Shown: positions 46,367 through 57,956 of the stretch, in pieces | Layout: every line of letters starts with the position of its first letter | Position numbering within the stretch: the first letter of the stretch is position 1 | Assembly (NCBI GenBank): GCA_944990035.1 | Contig: CALYLX010000035.1 | Location: 62,001-126,000 of the forward strand | Direction: 5' to 3' | Origin: Clitopilus passeckerianus | Taxonomy: Eukaryota; Basidiomycota; Agaricomycetes; Agaricales; Entolomataceae | Length of the DNA: 64,000 nucleotides | The notes under the pieces: generated by a model | Seen by the model: the letters and a program-made list of their open reading frames with translations, nothing else | Database searches by the model: none | Told to the model about the DNA's origin: nothing | Program-made: the position numbers and the translations under genes

Positions 46367-46710
46367 TTGACTTGTCTGTCAACGCTAGTATGGCACAATC
46401 GATGCATTCTGTCATTGAGACTATGTCTATTGCATGCGGATATTGAAGGTAACTTGCATTTTGAGCACCGCTGAATGTGCCGTGTGAGGGACGTGAAGGT
46501 AGCCTCGTGACAGTATCAAGGTTCAGATGGCATGGAGGGTCCATCAATATCAAATTTGAGAAAGACAAAATCATATTCAACTTTGGACTACACTGTGCAG
46601 CAATTCTCGAATCAAATATATCATATTCCAAACTTCAGGCCGGCGTTCATAAATTCAAATTCATCCTCCTCTCAGTACCGCACTCCTCGCGGTACTAACT
46701 AGTCGAGTAC
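46367..46710. other. Convergent intergenic region
   Basis: It lies between the 3' ends of cullin copy D and the small secreted protein. No gene was seen. Confidence 0.45.
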
Positions 46711-47056
46711 TCAAACGCAGACATAGCCATTGGGGCAGCAGCCTGGGACGCCGTTCCAGACGCCGCAGTAGTAGCCAACGTGGCAGCACCCATTTCCTGC
46801 AACGGGTAAGAATCTCATTAGACCATGTGCACCACATCGAAAGGAACGAAGACAAACCATCGGCACAGGGATAGTAATTAACAGGGCAAACAGCAGCGGC
46901 CTCAGCGCTCTTGTGTTCGAGGGAGGTCAAACGAGCGACGGCAGGCTTGGCTTCGGTATTCTCGACACCTCGAGGGAGAGGTACAACGGCCATCGCAGGC
47001 ACGAGCTGGGTGAGCAGGACAGCAAAGGCGAGGATGGGTGCGGTAGAGGGCTTCAT
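46711..47056 (-). CDS. Small secreted cysteine-rich protein
   Basis: Exons 46858-47056 and 46711-46796 give 94 aa. A clear signal peptide (MKPSTAPILAFAVLLTQLVPAMA) is followed by a propeptide-like region and a compact C-terminal domain of eight cysteines: CPVNYYPCADG, then GNGCCHVGYYCGVWNGVPGC, then CPNGYVCV. The double CC pairs spaced by YYC and PNGYVC suggest a disulphide knot, as in small fungal effectors or hydrolase-associated binding modules. No family is assigned. A TATA box lies about 100 bases upstream. The intron divides the codon for Gly after PCAD. Confidence 0.85.
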
Positions 47057-48824
47057 TATAGCAGTAGTAGTCACAATTAAAGGTCGATGTCGATGATGGT
47101 GGTGTAGCAGAGAAGTGTTCAAGCGATAGGATGAAGAAAAGGTGTTGAAAGAGGGGGTTTATATACCACTGAGAGGCCGTTCAGGCGCTTGTGTACCCTG
47201 AAGCCAGCGATTGGACGTTCAATTTGAGAGTGGCATACCATCAGCTGAAGTCAGAAACCTGTCACGGCGTTGCTCGACGTTCGGGAGAAGCATGATACGA
47301 ATCGATGGGAGTTGTCAAATAGAGTCCTGGAATTATACAAATCAGTAGTCACAGCTTGGCTGATAACAAAAACTAGCTCTTGGCGGAAGTACTTGGTCGT
47401 TCAACGTACAGGAGAAGCATCATAATGCTCACACCTCGATTCGTATCAGCCTATAAGTTCCCGAAAACGATCAAATTCACGGGAAATGAAACAAAAAATT
47501 GACATTGACAGTGCAGGAGGGAAGCGAGCATGCGTGAAGGACGGAGCATTGGTGAGCCTCATCGAGTTATGAACGGTACTGCTGTAGATCATATTGACAA
47601 GGCTTGCTGGAGCATCAAGGAAATCCTCGAAACACCGTCAGCCACCTCCGCCACCTCAGCTTGTAGAAACGTGTGCTGTACGTGAGGGGAGGACCAGCAC
47701 CGCGCAATGAGTTCATTTCACTGCAGTGTGACTTCCACGAAAGGTTAGTCTGTAATAAATGTCAACCAGTATCATCAGCGCTCGGAGGACGTCGTGGTAT
47801 AGTCACAATTGCCACTGGGGCAAGTTGCTGTAGGGAAGTCATCAAATTCGCATATGGGATACTGAAGGATCGTAGCAAGCCTTGGCACAACCTCCGTGAC
47901 AGATATGAAGTAAACGTGCAAGGCGGCGCGAGCGGTGACCATTGAAGAGGAAAGCAGCCACAGAAACAATAAGGATGAGAGACGATGGTCGAGGGTTCGC
48001 GTAACGTTACAGAGAGCAGGCGACAAGGGTTTTGAACCTGACCTTCAAAACGACACTCCTTCCGAGGGTATCCTACCATGTTGTCCTGCACGTTCGTTCT
48101 GAATGGCCGTGGTCAGTCGAAGGTGTAACAAAGAGGATAATTGAGGCAACATTCATAGCGGCCGGTCCCCCAGAGTGATACACTGATACCGACGATTCCA
48201 GTCAATCTTTTCCTCTTTCCTTCTGTTCCCTTGCCAGTCCCCTGATCACTTCTGCTTGTCCTTTCAGGCGTGACTTAGTATTAACGGTTGAGGAATAATA
48301 GAGCGTGGGCAAGTTGAAGCGTAGATGAATCAGTTGGGATAGATAGAAAAGTTAGGACGGTTGTGAGAGAAAGACCAGATTCGGATTTCTGAGCGCCTTG
48401 CGAACTCCTAACCCTAGATCCAAGAGCGCCCAATCAACCGACTCACGTGCCTCGGCTGATCCATCCCTGAATCCCGACCGGTTTCCCCAACCGTAGCCGA
48501 CCAGCACTCAGGCTCGTCCATGATCATGGCCTGCTTTCCTTCAAGTCGACTCTTTCAATTGCCATTTCGCACAACCCACATCTTGCCCACTGTGCTGCTT
48601 GTAAGACTGTCTCAGGAACCAAAATCGGCTTGCAAACTCATCCGGCTGCCAAATATGCAAACGCGATGTACTGAGAACCGCCATTCGCGTATGGTGTTCC
48701 GTTTGCAGCTGGCGACCATCAAATACTAATACTTCGATAGCGGCAAACGAACCACATATAACCTATAAGCTCATCACTCCCTCTCTCATTCCAATCTCTT
48801 CTTCTCCCTCGTCTCTCCTCCCGC
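47057..48824. other. Gene-poor stretch upstream of the kinase-like gene
   Basis: No solid gene was found. A minus-strand frame at 47775-48026 has a hydrophobic run and TCPSGNCDY, but no confirmed start or homologue. The part 48106-48500 resembles 57190-57560 upstream of NACHT copy 3. Confidence 0.4.
47158..47165 (-). promoter_or_regulatory. TATA box of the small secreted protein gene
   Basis: On the minus strand the bases read TATATAAA, about 100 bases before the ATG at 47056, a suitable distance for a strong fungal promoter. Confidence 0.6.
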
Positions 48825-50718
48825 ATGCCTTATATCCAAGCCCAGACAGATGTGGGGTCGTCCCTCCTCCATTTGGAAGGAAAGAATGACCAAATAACAC
48901 CGGCTAAGAAACCACTATTGCGACGACTTCTCAAGCCCCTGTCACGGACAGCTCGCTCCCAGTCGGCGAAGAAGATAACTCCAATCCACACCAACGACGA
49001 TCAGTGCCATGGGCCGGTCCTCAGGTTGGATATGATAGGCAATTGCATCACTGCAAACAACGGGGATGTAATAGTGAATGTCCAGTACACCCATGGGGCG
49101 GAACCAGGAATCAACGCTTCGTGTAGCACGACCGTGGCTCCTCAAATCTTCAAATTTCTTGACCAATTTCCGGTTCGTTCAGCTTTTATCGAGACGTCCT
49201 CACGTACTAACTTTGCGGTTGTCCCAGAAAATCCCACTCGGGGACATCCAAACTGATGAACGGATCGGTGGAACAGATGGGTGTCAAGCCTATGCAGCAA
49301 AAGTGAACGGGAAACGAGCAATTGTTAAAGAATTCAACAGCGAGAACGCGATCAAAGTAGGCTCCGAACCATCTTCGACAAAGTGGAATGAGCTGATTGC
49401 TTCTAGAACTGGATCGATGCCGCTAGAATTCACGCTTCTACGCACCTGTATGCCTAATTCCTCAGAATGTGTTGAGATATGGGAGCTAATTCCACGAATT
49501 ACCCAGAGCTCCAGAGGTGCTCCGACTGATGGGAGCTTCGTTTCAAGACAGCGAGTTGGACGAGGTATTTGGGATAAAACGATATCTGGTTTTTGAGGCA
49601 GGTCCGTACTATCTAATTACCAAAAACATCTACTTACCTAGGTTACGACGTGCAGATAAGATCGTGACTTTGCGTGATTCAGTCCGATACAGATATGTAT
49701 ACAAGTCGCACGCTGAGCTCGCCATTGTAGGGTTCACTCTGGTATTCCATCTCTTCTTTTCTGTCCCGAATTATGCTGATACGAATCGAAGTTCTACGAC
49801 ATGGCGGTAAGTTTCTCCCTTCCCCTCGTCACGGCGGGTGTACTCAAAACCAAGGAGAATCCAGAATGTTTCGCACTACTTGAGCAACCTGAAAGGCCTG
49901 AGGCTCAACCGTGAGGTGCGTCTGAAAATGCCAACTGAATTCTGCCTATATTACGCTTACATTTATTCAGAGTTTCGAGAGCTTTTTCCGCCTAACGAAT
50001 ATCGGCACCCTTACCACCACACGCTTGCTGCTGGCTTTTAACGCCTACGAGGCCTCACCGCCATCATCGGTGGGAACGACTCGGAGCGAACTCCAGAGTG
50101 ATTCTCAGATATTGTATTATATTGGGCAGTTGCTTGGAATACTGGTAGGTTTCCGCCCTTGGCTATACAATAGTTCTGGATGTGGGCTCATGGGACGTAG
50201 AGTGCTGAATACGACCTCAATGAGGTTTCCATTTTCATCAACTCCCTTTGCGTTCCAGAAGGCGTTGCTGCTGGACTGAGGCAAGAACAAGGACTCGGCG
50301 AGTATCTGTATCCTAATTTACCCGTTGCGAGAATGCGGAATTCGAGGTGAATAGCTATTATCTGATGCCTATCTCTTCAATTGGCTAACATCTTTATCCC
50401 ATTGTTGTCCCGTTCGGTATCAGGGGTGAATCCTCCCTCTATGTTTGCTGTATCCGGACAGAAGAATCGGGACCTAAATCGAATCTGGATGTCCTTGAAG
50501 AGCTATATACCCGTGGTACTATTACCCCACGCGAGTACGAGACGTTCAGAATCCAATTGTTGCGCGAAGCCAGCAATCCCACTACCAACTTGGATGGTAT
50601 GGAGTCATGTAGCAGGGTTATGCAGGTTGATTCTGAGTCGGATGCGAAAGAGGACATATCGGACGACGAAGAATACTTTACGGGCGAGGAGAATGAAGGT
50701 GTGGCGGATTCCGAATGA
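48825..50718 (+). CDS. Divergent protein-kinase-like gene with an N-terminal polar motif
   Basis: The early exons can be followed: 48825-49172, 49228-49356, 49407-49447 and 49507-49601. They read MPYIQAQTDVGSS, a basic stretch, a polar motif (CITANNGDVIVNVQYTHG), then a kinase N-lobe: DERIGGTDGCQAYAAKVNGK, RAIVKEF (beta-3 Lys), NWIDAARIHASTH (helix C region), PEVLRLMG and YLVFEAG (hinge). The later half is hard to join. Open pieces such as LAFNAYEASPPSSVGT lie in the right order, and the last exon ends with an acidic tail (DISDDEEYFTGEENEGVADSE). I see no clear HRD or DFG motif, so it may be a pseudokinase or a gene in decay. The overall end at 50718 is tentative. Confidence 0.55.
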
Positions 50719-51044
50719 CTCTCTAACCGCACGTTTTCATCGTATACCGACCACATGGTTATTATGAGTTTCCTATACCCGGTCCCTCAAATAGCCCATT
50801 CATCGGCCATAATTTTGAGTCCGTCTAGAGCATGATTGGGAGTGAGTGATGGAAAGAACGAGCCCTATCAGTGAATCAGGTAACTAACTTTGATGAAGTT
50901 CTCCAGATGCGTATTCGCGATGATCTCGGCGATTGCTGGACCTATAAAGGTCAGCGGACTTGAGAGGAGAAAATCTCTATTGTACGAATCCCTTCTGGGC
51001 ATCCAACCGGGGCCAAACCACGCCAATCACCATTCCCCGGCATA
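50719..51044 (+). promoter_or_regulatory. Upstream region of the first tandem beta-repeat gene, with TATA box
   Basis: TATAAA lies at 50943-50948, 97 bases before the ATG. The sequence from about 50890 on resembles the region before the second tandem gene (about 52515-52650), so promoter and gene were copied together. Confidence 0.55.
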
Positions 51045-51876
51045 ATGGCCTCACTGACCCGGTCTCCCTTCCATGGCATTTACACTTACAGGTAGCGTCC
51101 CACCTCAGCCCGTTGCCCCGTTTCTAACAATTCCACCCTTTCCCGTCAGTGACGACTTGAACTTTCAACACGCCGATAATGGGGCAATGGAGATGCAGCT
51201 CTCCCTCGATGAAGAAACTCGCGTAGTTTACGGCAAAGGAAATGACTCCCTGGGGGCATTTGACATCCTGGGTACCGTCAAAGATGGCAATCTCCGCGTT
51301 GCAAAGTGCTACGTTGGTTCAAATGGAAACGCGTCCTGGTTCTACATTGGGGATCGCATAATTTCCCCGCAACTGGCGAACTCCCATGTGTGTCTCGATT
51401 CACGAAACTATGTCGGCTGGTGGGGCGCCGGTACGGATCATTGCCTTGGGTACTTCGCATTTTCCGACGCTAGGAGCTTCAAGAGCGTTGACAAGAATGT
51501 TGATGCTTGTTCCTGGGAAGGCTCTTACTTGCACAATGGGACGACAAGCACCATGGCGTGCTCAATCGTATTCGCATCAACTGCCGGTCTCAACTCACAA
51601 GAGGAAATTGTTGGCACCGGAATCGACAGCGTGGGCTCTTTCACGTTGCAGGGTCATGCCAACAGTGGTGGTGAGCTTGTCATTACGAAGAAATATGCCG
51701 CCGGGAAGGAGTGGACGTATTTCGGCACCTTCAACCACCAAAATCAGAGCATGTCTGGGCATTGGGGGCCCGATACTTCCTCCCCACGGGGAACTTTCAG
51801 CTTCAAACGAAGCACATTAGTCTCGCCGGATCGCATCGAGGTTGGGCAGGCCGAAAGTTGTTGTTGCTGTTGTTGA
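51045..51876 (+). CDS. Unknown beta-rich repeat protein with poly-Cys end (tandem copy 1)
   Basis: Exons 51045-51091 and 51150-51876 give 257 aa. The first exon codes for MASLTRSPFHGIYTY. The body holds two similar halves: GKGNDSLGAFDILGTV with CYVGSNGNASWFYIGD, and GTGIDSVGSFTLQGH with KKYAAGKEWTYFGTF, each followed by a Gly-Trp turn such as MSGHWGPDTSSPRGTF. This is a beta-barrel-like internal duplication. It ends SCCCCC. I do not recognise a named family. No signal peptide or membrane segment is visible, so it is probably cytosolic. It is highly similar to the next gene. Confidence 0.85.
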
Positions 51877-52652
51877 TTACTGCATGAGGTTCCAAACAAG
51901 AGGGGACCGTGCTTCACATACATAGGTTACCTATCGTAGTAAGTAATTCTACGTGCTCAAGGACGTCCATGCACCATAGCGGCTGTGATTTTCCAAATGG
52001 GTCATCTTACGGGTTAGTTCACTACGCGATATGTTAAGTTTGTCGAACTATGAAATAAGGACACGAACGGATAAGCAGAAGGGTCTTCAGACCAGCCTGA
52101 GGTGCATCACTGAAAACCAACAGGAGATCGAAAAGCCGTGCAGAAGGAGAAAAAAGCTAGAGATTTGAAACTGCCGGGGGAAAGCTGCCGCGCAAAAATC
52201 AAACTGCTTATAGCCTTTGTCAAAGTCTTACTAGTTTTAGATGATTTATTGGAGACGTGACGGCCTCTGCTGAACTCCCCAAAACGCCAGTTCTTGCATC
52301 ACCTCTCCCGTCAGTCTAGTTATTGCGGGTTCTCTACATTCAGTCCCTCAAATGACGCATCCTTTCGAGTCCTTTGACTTTTAGCCGTGCCTGGCACTTG
52401 GGTTAGCCCAAACTTGGGAGATGCTCGACATCAGGGGTACGGTCCGTTGAGGACGGATGAGGGATGAGGCATGGATTTAAGTGCGTGATGGAAAGGACAG
52501 GTGCTCAGGTAACTGAATTAGATTAGGTAGCTGAGATATGGTATTCGCGAAGATCACGGCGATGACTGGGTCCATAAATGGTAGAGTACCCAAGAGGATG
52601 ATCAATAAAAGATCTACATATCCCTTCTGAGCAATCTTGCATATACGTCGCA
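51877..52652. other. Spacer between the tandem genes
   Basis: No gene was seen. The last 140 bases resemble the promoter of copy 1 and include CATAAA at 52573-52578 as a possible TATA element. Confidence 0.5.
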
Positions 52653-53503
52653 ATGGCTTCACAGTCTCTTTTCCATGGCGTGTACACCTACAAGTACGTT
52701 TTCTCTGCTCATCCGTCAGCTCATGGCGCTACTAAGGAATGAATACTCCACTTCTTCCTGACAGTGACAACATCCTCCAGCAATTCGACAACGGTGCAAT
52801 GCAGATGCAGCTCACCCTCGATGAAAACAATCACGTAGTCAGAGGCACAGGTACCGACTCTCTCGGGGCATTCGAGATCCTGGGTACTGTCAGAGACGCC
52901 AAGCTCAGCTTTACGAAAACTTACGTTGGTTCGAATTGGAACGCGGCATGGTTCTACGTCGGGGATCGCGTTATTCCCCCACAGGTTACGAACTCCCATG
53001 CCAACCTCGATTCGCGAAACTACGTTGGTCAGTGGGGCGCTGATACAACTCATTTTCTCGGACATTTTGCGATTTCCGACGCAAGCAGCTTCCAGAGCGT
53101 TGATAGGAATGTTGATGCATGTTCTTGGGAAGGCTCATATATGTATAATGGGGAGGAAAGCACCATGGCGTGTACGATTGTAATCGTGTCAACGTCCGGT
53201 CTCGACTCAGAAGGGGAAGTTGTCGGTACCGGAATCGATAGCGTGGGGTCCTTCACGTTGCAAGGACATGTTCAGAGTTGTGGTTCGCTTCTCATCACAA
53301 AGAAATATGCCAGACATCAGTGGACGTACTTTGGTACTTTCGACCGCCAGAACCAGACCATGTCTGGCCATTGGGGCCCCGATACTTCTTCACCTCAGGG
53401 AACATTCAGTCTCAGACGAAGCCCATTAATATCGCCGGATGCCAACAAGGTTGGGCAGACCAAAAATGTAGTAGAACATTTTGAATTGTTGGGTTATGAG
53501 TAG
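52653..53503 (+). CDS. Unknown beta-rich repeat protein (tandem copy 2)
   Basis: Exons 52653-52693 and 52765-53503 give 259 aa, with the same intron position and phase as copy 1. The start is MASQSLFHGVYTY. The two internal repeats are GTGTDSLGAFEILGTV with TYVGSNWNAAWFYVGD, and GTGIDSVGSFTLQGH with KKYARHQWTYFGTF, then MSGHWGPDTSSPQGTF. The ending differs from copy 1: the poly-Cys tail is replaced by TKNVVEHFELLGYE. Function unknown; the high similarity shows a recent tandem duplication. Confidence 0.85.
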
Positions 53504-54580
53504 CACAGACTCCAGAGTCGTAAAATTTAATCTTTCGTAAATTTTGAACCTGCGTTCAAGCTCCTCCGGCAGATGCGACCAACGACCATTTCTGGATGTC
53601 ACTGAGCCGACTTGGAGGAGGAAGAAGATCAACCGGTTGGCACTGTGACTGCAAAAAATCGAAGGAGGACTCCCCAGACCCATCGGCCCGGGAACCGGCA
53701 TCTCAAAGATAGGTGGTCTCGGCCAGAGTGAGGCACGAGTGATGTTAGAGAGTGAGGTCTTCGCACAAGCGGTGGCAGTGCTGGCGAGTCGTTCTTCCTC
53801 GCTGCCGCCACCATCTAGTTAGGCAGCAAAGACCTCCCCGAGGCCAGTAGGCCTCAGGCTCCTTCTACCTCAGACGAATCTTCGCTTTTCTTTCGTATCG
53901 ATCGTACACGCTCCGGAAAGCCCCTCTCGGGTACCAACCAAGAGGGAACTCTCGCATTATCAAGTCTTTTGCAGCAACGTCAATGCCGTTCACTACCGGT
54001 TCAAGCTCTCGCCACGCATCTTTCGCATAGCTCTCTTCAGCCAAAATGCCAATAGCCTCGTTTCCGACAGCAAGTGATACCATATTTCTAAGCAAGGAGG
54101 CCAGTGCAGGCCAAAAATGCCTCCCTAATCAAGTTCGAATGAACAGCGGAGAGTCAGTCGTCCTCCACTTCCTTGGCACGGACTTCGAAGACCCAGCCCG
54201 GTCCTACACGTAGCATCCAATTCCCATTTGCCGCAAGCACCTTTGGTCCAAGTCAGCCCATTAACGTGATGCGTCAAGAACAGGCACCAGCCTCGAACTT
54301 CAGCCGCCGTCATCAGCATTCGGAGCAACCTAGTCTGCACCACGGTTCCAAAGAACCATATCTGCTCGGCGCCTCTCCAGCACGGCGACACACAGGACTC
54401 TCACGTCAAGAGAGGCAATCGTCCATCAGCGCGTCCAGCTCGCCGCCTTTTCTGAGTTCCATAACATTTTGCTGCCCTACCATTTCCAGCATTGTCACAC
54501 GCACCAACGCCGCTTCAGGAGGGACAGGAAGCATCCCCTTGTCGGACCATCTCGCGATAGGAAGACCTCTAGCCTCACAT

Positions 54581-54784
54581 GCATCGCATCGGTCCAAAGC
54601 AGATGGACTATCACCTGCATCGCTACGAATAGGCCTCTAGCCCGGCTCGCATCGCATCAGTCCAAGGAAGATGGACTAGCATCTGCATCGCTACGGATTG
54701 GTGTCTAGCCCTAGCTGCGTCGCATCGGTCCAAAGAAGATGGACTATTACCTACGTCACTACACATGCATCATGTTGGTCCACA
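54581..54784 (+). repeat. Three tandem copies of a 68-base unit
   Basis: Units begin at 54581, 54649 and 54717, each with GC(A/G)TCGCATC followed by GTCCAA and GATGGACTA at constant spacing. A partial fourth copy seems to precede the first from about 54550. Units differ by scattered substitutions. Confidence 0.85.
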
Positions 54785-57443
54785 TCGGGGCTCGGCCTTT
54801 TGGGCATCCGAGAACAACGGGGTACCACCTGCAACGCTACAGGACAGTTTGTTCCCAACTTTCATGAGCCCCAGCACTCCCAGAACAAACCCACCACGCT
54901 TCGCCCTCTCAAAGGAGGCAACATCGCCTTACACCTTTTCAACGGAAAACTGGGTGTAATTAACATTGCGCCGCGATAAGAGAAGTGCACCCGCTGCTTT
55001 ATTTGACTGCCACCAGCAACCTTCCACTGCTCGGCGACTTTATCGACCGCTGCGTTAACAGCAAGGGCCCCTTACTCTCGTAGACCGGTGGTAACGCAGA
55101 TCAAGCGTTGCGTCGTGCGGTCAGCAGAACCTCCCAGAGATCACACTGCTTCCCCTGCACCGGTCGGCTTCACTACAGAAGGACGGTGTCGTAACACTCA
55201 TTCAAGGGACAAACAACCGCCGCCCTTTCATTCTCGGACGACCATCTCCGGGCCTCCGCTTAAACCAATCCGGCGAGGAAGCGACAAGCTGTGTCCTCCT
55301 CCCAACATGACAATTCCTCGTCACCGTTTATCCTAAGGTAGTGCATCTCATCAAAGCCTCGTACACCTCGTCGAAAGTCAGACACCGGGTCCGAGCACAA
55401 TACACGACTAGTCGACCTTTCAATCCATAACCCCTCATCGACGATGTCTGCCATACCCATAAGGCACCTCTCCCCGAGCTCAGCGGCTAAATGGCTGGAC
55501 ATTGAACCTACGCCGACAAGCAACTCTCCTAGGAACGAGCTGAGTCCACAGCCCAGTGAGGACAAACACATCCTTGTGTCCTCCAACTCCGGGGGGCGGC
55601 TTTCTGCCCCAACCACCAACAAGATTGTGCACCTCTCCCCGATCAATATACGCCAGAACAGGTGCCTATTCCCATACACCAGCGTTCGGCAGCGCGAAGA
55701 ATTCAACCAGGATATTAGCCCAATCAGGGTGAGCGTCGCTCAGCGCTACATCATCATGACTCTTCCCCGGATGAAACACCTCTACCGTTTGCTCCTCCAT
55801 CCACAAAACCCGTCATAGGAACTCTTCACTGATATATCATCATATGTTCGCTCTCATCGTGATTCACAACCCTTTTCATCCGATCTGAACCCTACACAAT
55901 TCTGCTTCGCATCTTATGTTACGCCTGCCACATGTTTTCGGTTACCTTGATAGTAATATCATAAACTGTTTACCTCCCAGAACACGGCTTCGACGAACTT
56001 CCGTTTTCCTGCCAGAGAATTTTTACTATCATTCGGCCCACAAAGCCACTAACGCAAGAAGGAATCAAGACCAATGACACATCACAACCGAGAGTGAGTT
56101 TCCAGATATCAATGAATAGAAATGCAGCATACTGTCGTGCTTTCACAGCGCCACCAAGGCATCAGGTTTTCCACCAACACGACACACGCCCCGCAGCAAC
56201 ATGTTGTCACTTAGCTACCACGAACAGCTATATCAGCGTGCCTCACTACTGGTGACCGCTCCAAGCATTTTCAGGAACAACTTACACGGAATCATTTGAT
56301 CGAAACCAAAAGAAGTCACAAGTTTTCTCCCATGCAAATATTGGCTATAACACTATCACGGGTGCAACCCCCCAAATTTCACGCAACTAATGCCGTACGA
56401 GTAACCTCACGATTAGCATCTGACCTGGCAACCCAACTTCAACAACGACTCTCAGGCATCTATACCCAACCACAGGACTGGCCTTGAGCGTCGTTGAAGT
56501 TAGAGGGTCCATCTACTACTTCCTCAGAGATCGCCCTGACCTAGCAAGACTGGCCCTGCTCACCTTTACGTTTACGTCAACACCACGCCGCACAACACCA
56601 TGCAGACCCTGAAAACCACCCCATGTCTTTCAACACAAACCTCCTGAGCAGACCAGCTTCATTTCTAACTGCCAGCTTCCCCATATTTTCAAGTCTTGCT
56701 ACAGCCTACACTCCTTTCCTTCGCTCCCTTGAGTTACAGGTCCTTCTGGCTGCAAACGCGAAGCCCCTCCTGTAACCGATTTCATTATATCTTCGGCTGC
56801 CACCCATTTCGCTTCCGCAAACGGCACCTCCCAACTGGAAGAGCCACAACACTCAACTTTTCACCATCAAGTTTGTCCTTCCCATCCTCTCCTTCTCTTT
56901 CTCCAATGGCTCCATTATCCCACAAGAAGGCCACCATCCTGAAATTTCCACCACCGTCCAGCAAGCTATCATTCGCCATTCAATCAGATGCGTCGCGCGT
57001 CTCGGCTAAAGGCCACCATCAACTCTTGATCTCTTACTTTCACGCTCGCTCCTCGACTTTCGAGGAATTATTTTTCATTTAGGTTCGCTCGTACTCTACC
57101 AAACTCAACGGGACCCGACAACTGTGCACTCCCTGCGGCTAAGGAAAATATTTCCACAACGGTTCAAAGCCGAAGGGGGCAAAAGACCGTGGTCAGTCGA
57201 GAGGGTTAGCAGCAGGAAAACAAGAATGGGGAGGATTTGAAATTTGTGTACTGAGTCCTCAACTGAGCACCGAGCTCCTTCTTCCCTTCCTTCCGTTTCT
57301 CGCTTCTTGATTCCGTCGCCTGGTCTTGCTGGCCTGTTGTTGAGTTGTTTCGTGGGGTGAGATAAGTAGGAAATGGGAGGGTAAATGAGATAGATCGACT
57401 AGTTTGAATAGTTTGAACAGAAAGAACAGCTTCATCGACATCA

Positions 57444-57458
57444 CACACACACACATGC
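57444..57458. repeat. (AC)n microsatellite
   Basis: A short CA dinucleotide run about 500 bases upstream of NACHT copy 3. Confidence 0.8.
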
Positions 57459-57956
57459 TTGATCCCAAGCGCCTTTTGAACCTCAAGCGCCCACCAAAAT
57501 GGCTCACGTACCTGATCTGGCGATTCCGAATCCCGACGCCTTTTCCCAACGGCCACGGACCATCAGGCGATTGGTAGCAGAGAAATTATGCAAGCTACCA
57601 GACGATCTTGAATAATATAATAACATCAACGGTCGTACATTCCCTTCCCTCCCTCTCTCTGGAATTCTAATCGAACGGGTCTATTCCTCACTGGCATGCA
57701 CGCGACCTCCCTCTGCAGCGCCTTCAAGTCTTTACTAACAGCCACCATCATAGCGTCTAATCGAAACATCAAGGTCGTGTTTTTCACACCTGTCAAAGGC
57801 GATGACAACTTCACTGCCAATGAGGGCAGATAGCGCACGTTGAACGTGCCTCATGGGGAATAGCTGGGTTTGGAAGTTCTCCTGCCTCACTGTGTGCGAC
57901 ACGAGGCAGCTCGCCGCTTTCTGAAATGTCTTTTCGATTCTATCGTCTGCCCACTC

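Larger units (their letters stand above)
53504..57956. other. 4.5 kb gene-poor region with strand-asymmetric composition
   Basis: No convincing gene was found on either strand. Open frames such as 53865-54095 (minus), 55260-55706 (minus) and 56696-57082 (plus) show no domains. The plus strand from about 54.1 to 57.1 kb looks rich in C and poor in G. A tandem repeat lies at 54581-54784, and the right end resembles sequence upstream of the kinase-like gene. It could be old transposon debris. Confidence 0.5.

Noticed and set aside
47775..48026. Possible secreted peptide with CPSGNCDY
   Set aside because: It has a hydrophobic stretch but no supported ATG or intron and no sibling in the window.
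54581..54784. CRISPR-like array
   Set aside because: The units are contiguous 68-base tandem copies without unique spacers, in a eukaryotic genome.
55260..55818. Overlapping open frames on both strands (148 codons minus, 124 codons plus)
   Set aside because: Neither has recognisable motifs; the biased base composition of the region makes stop-free runs likely on its own.
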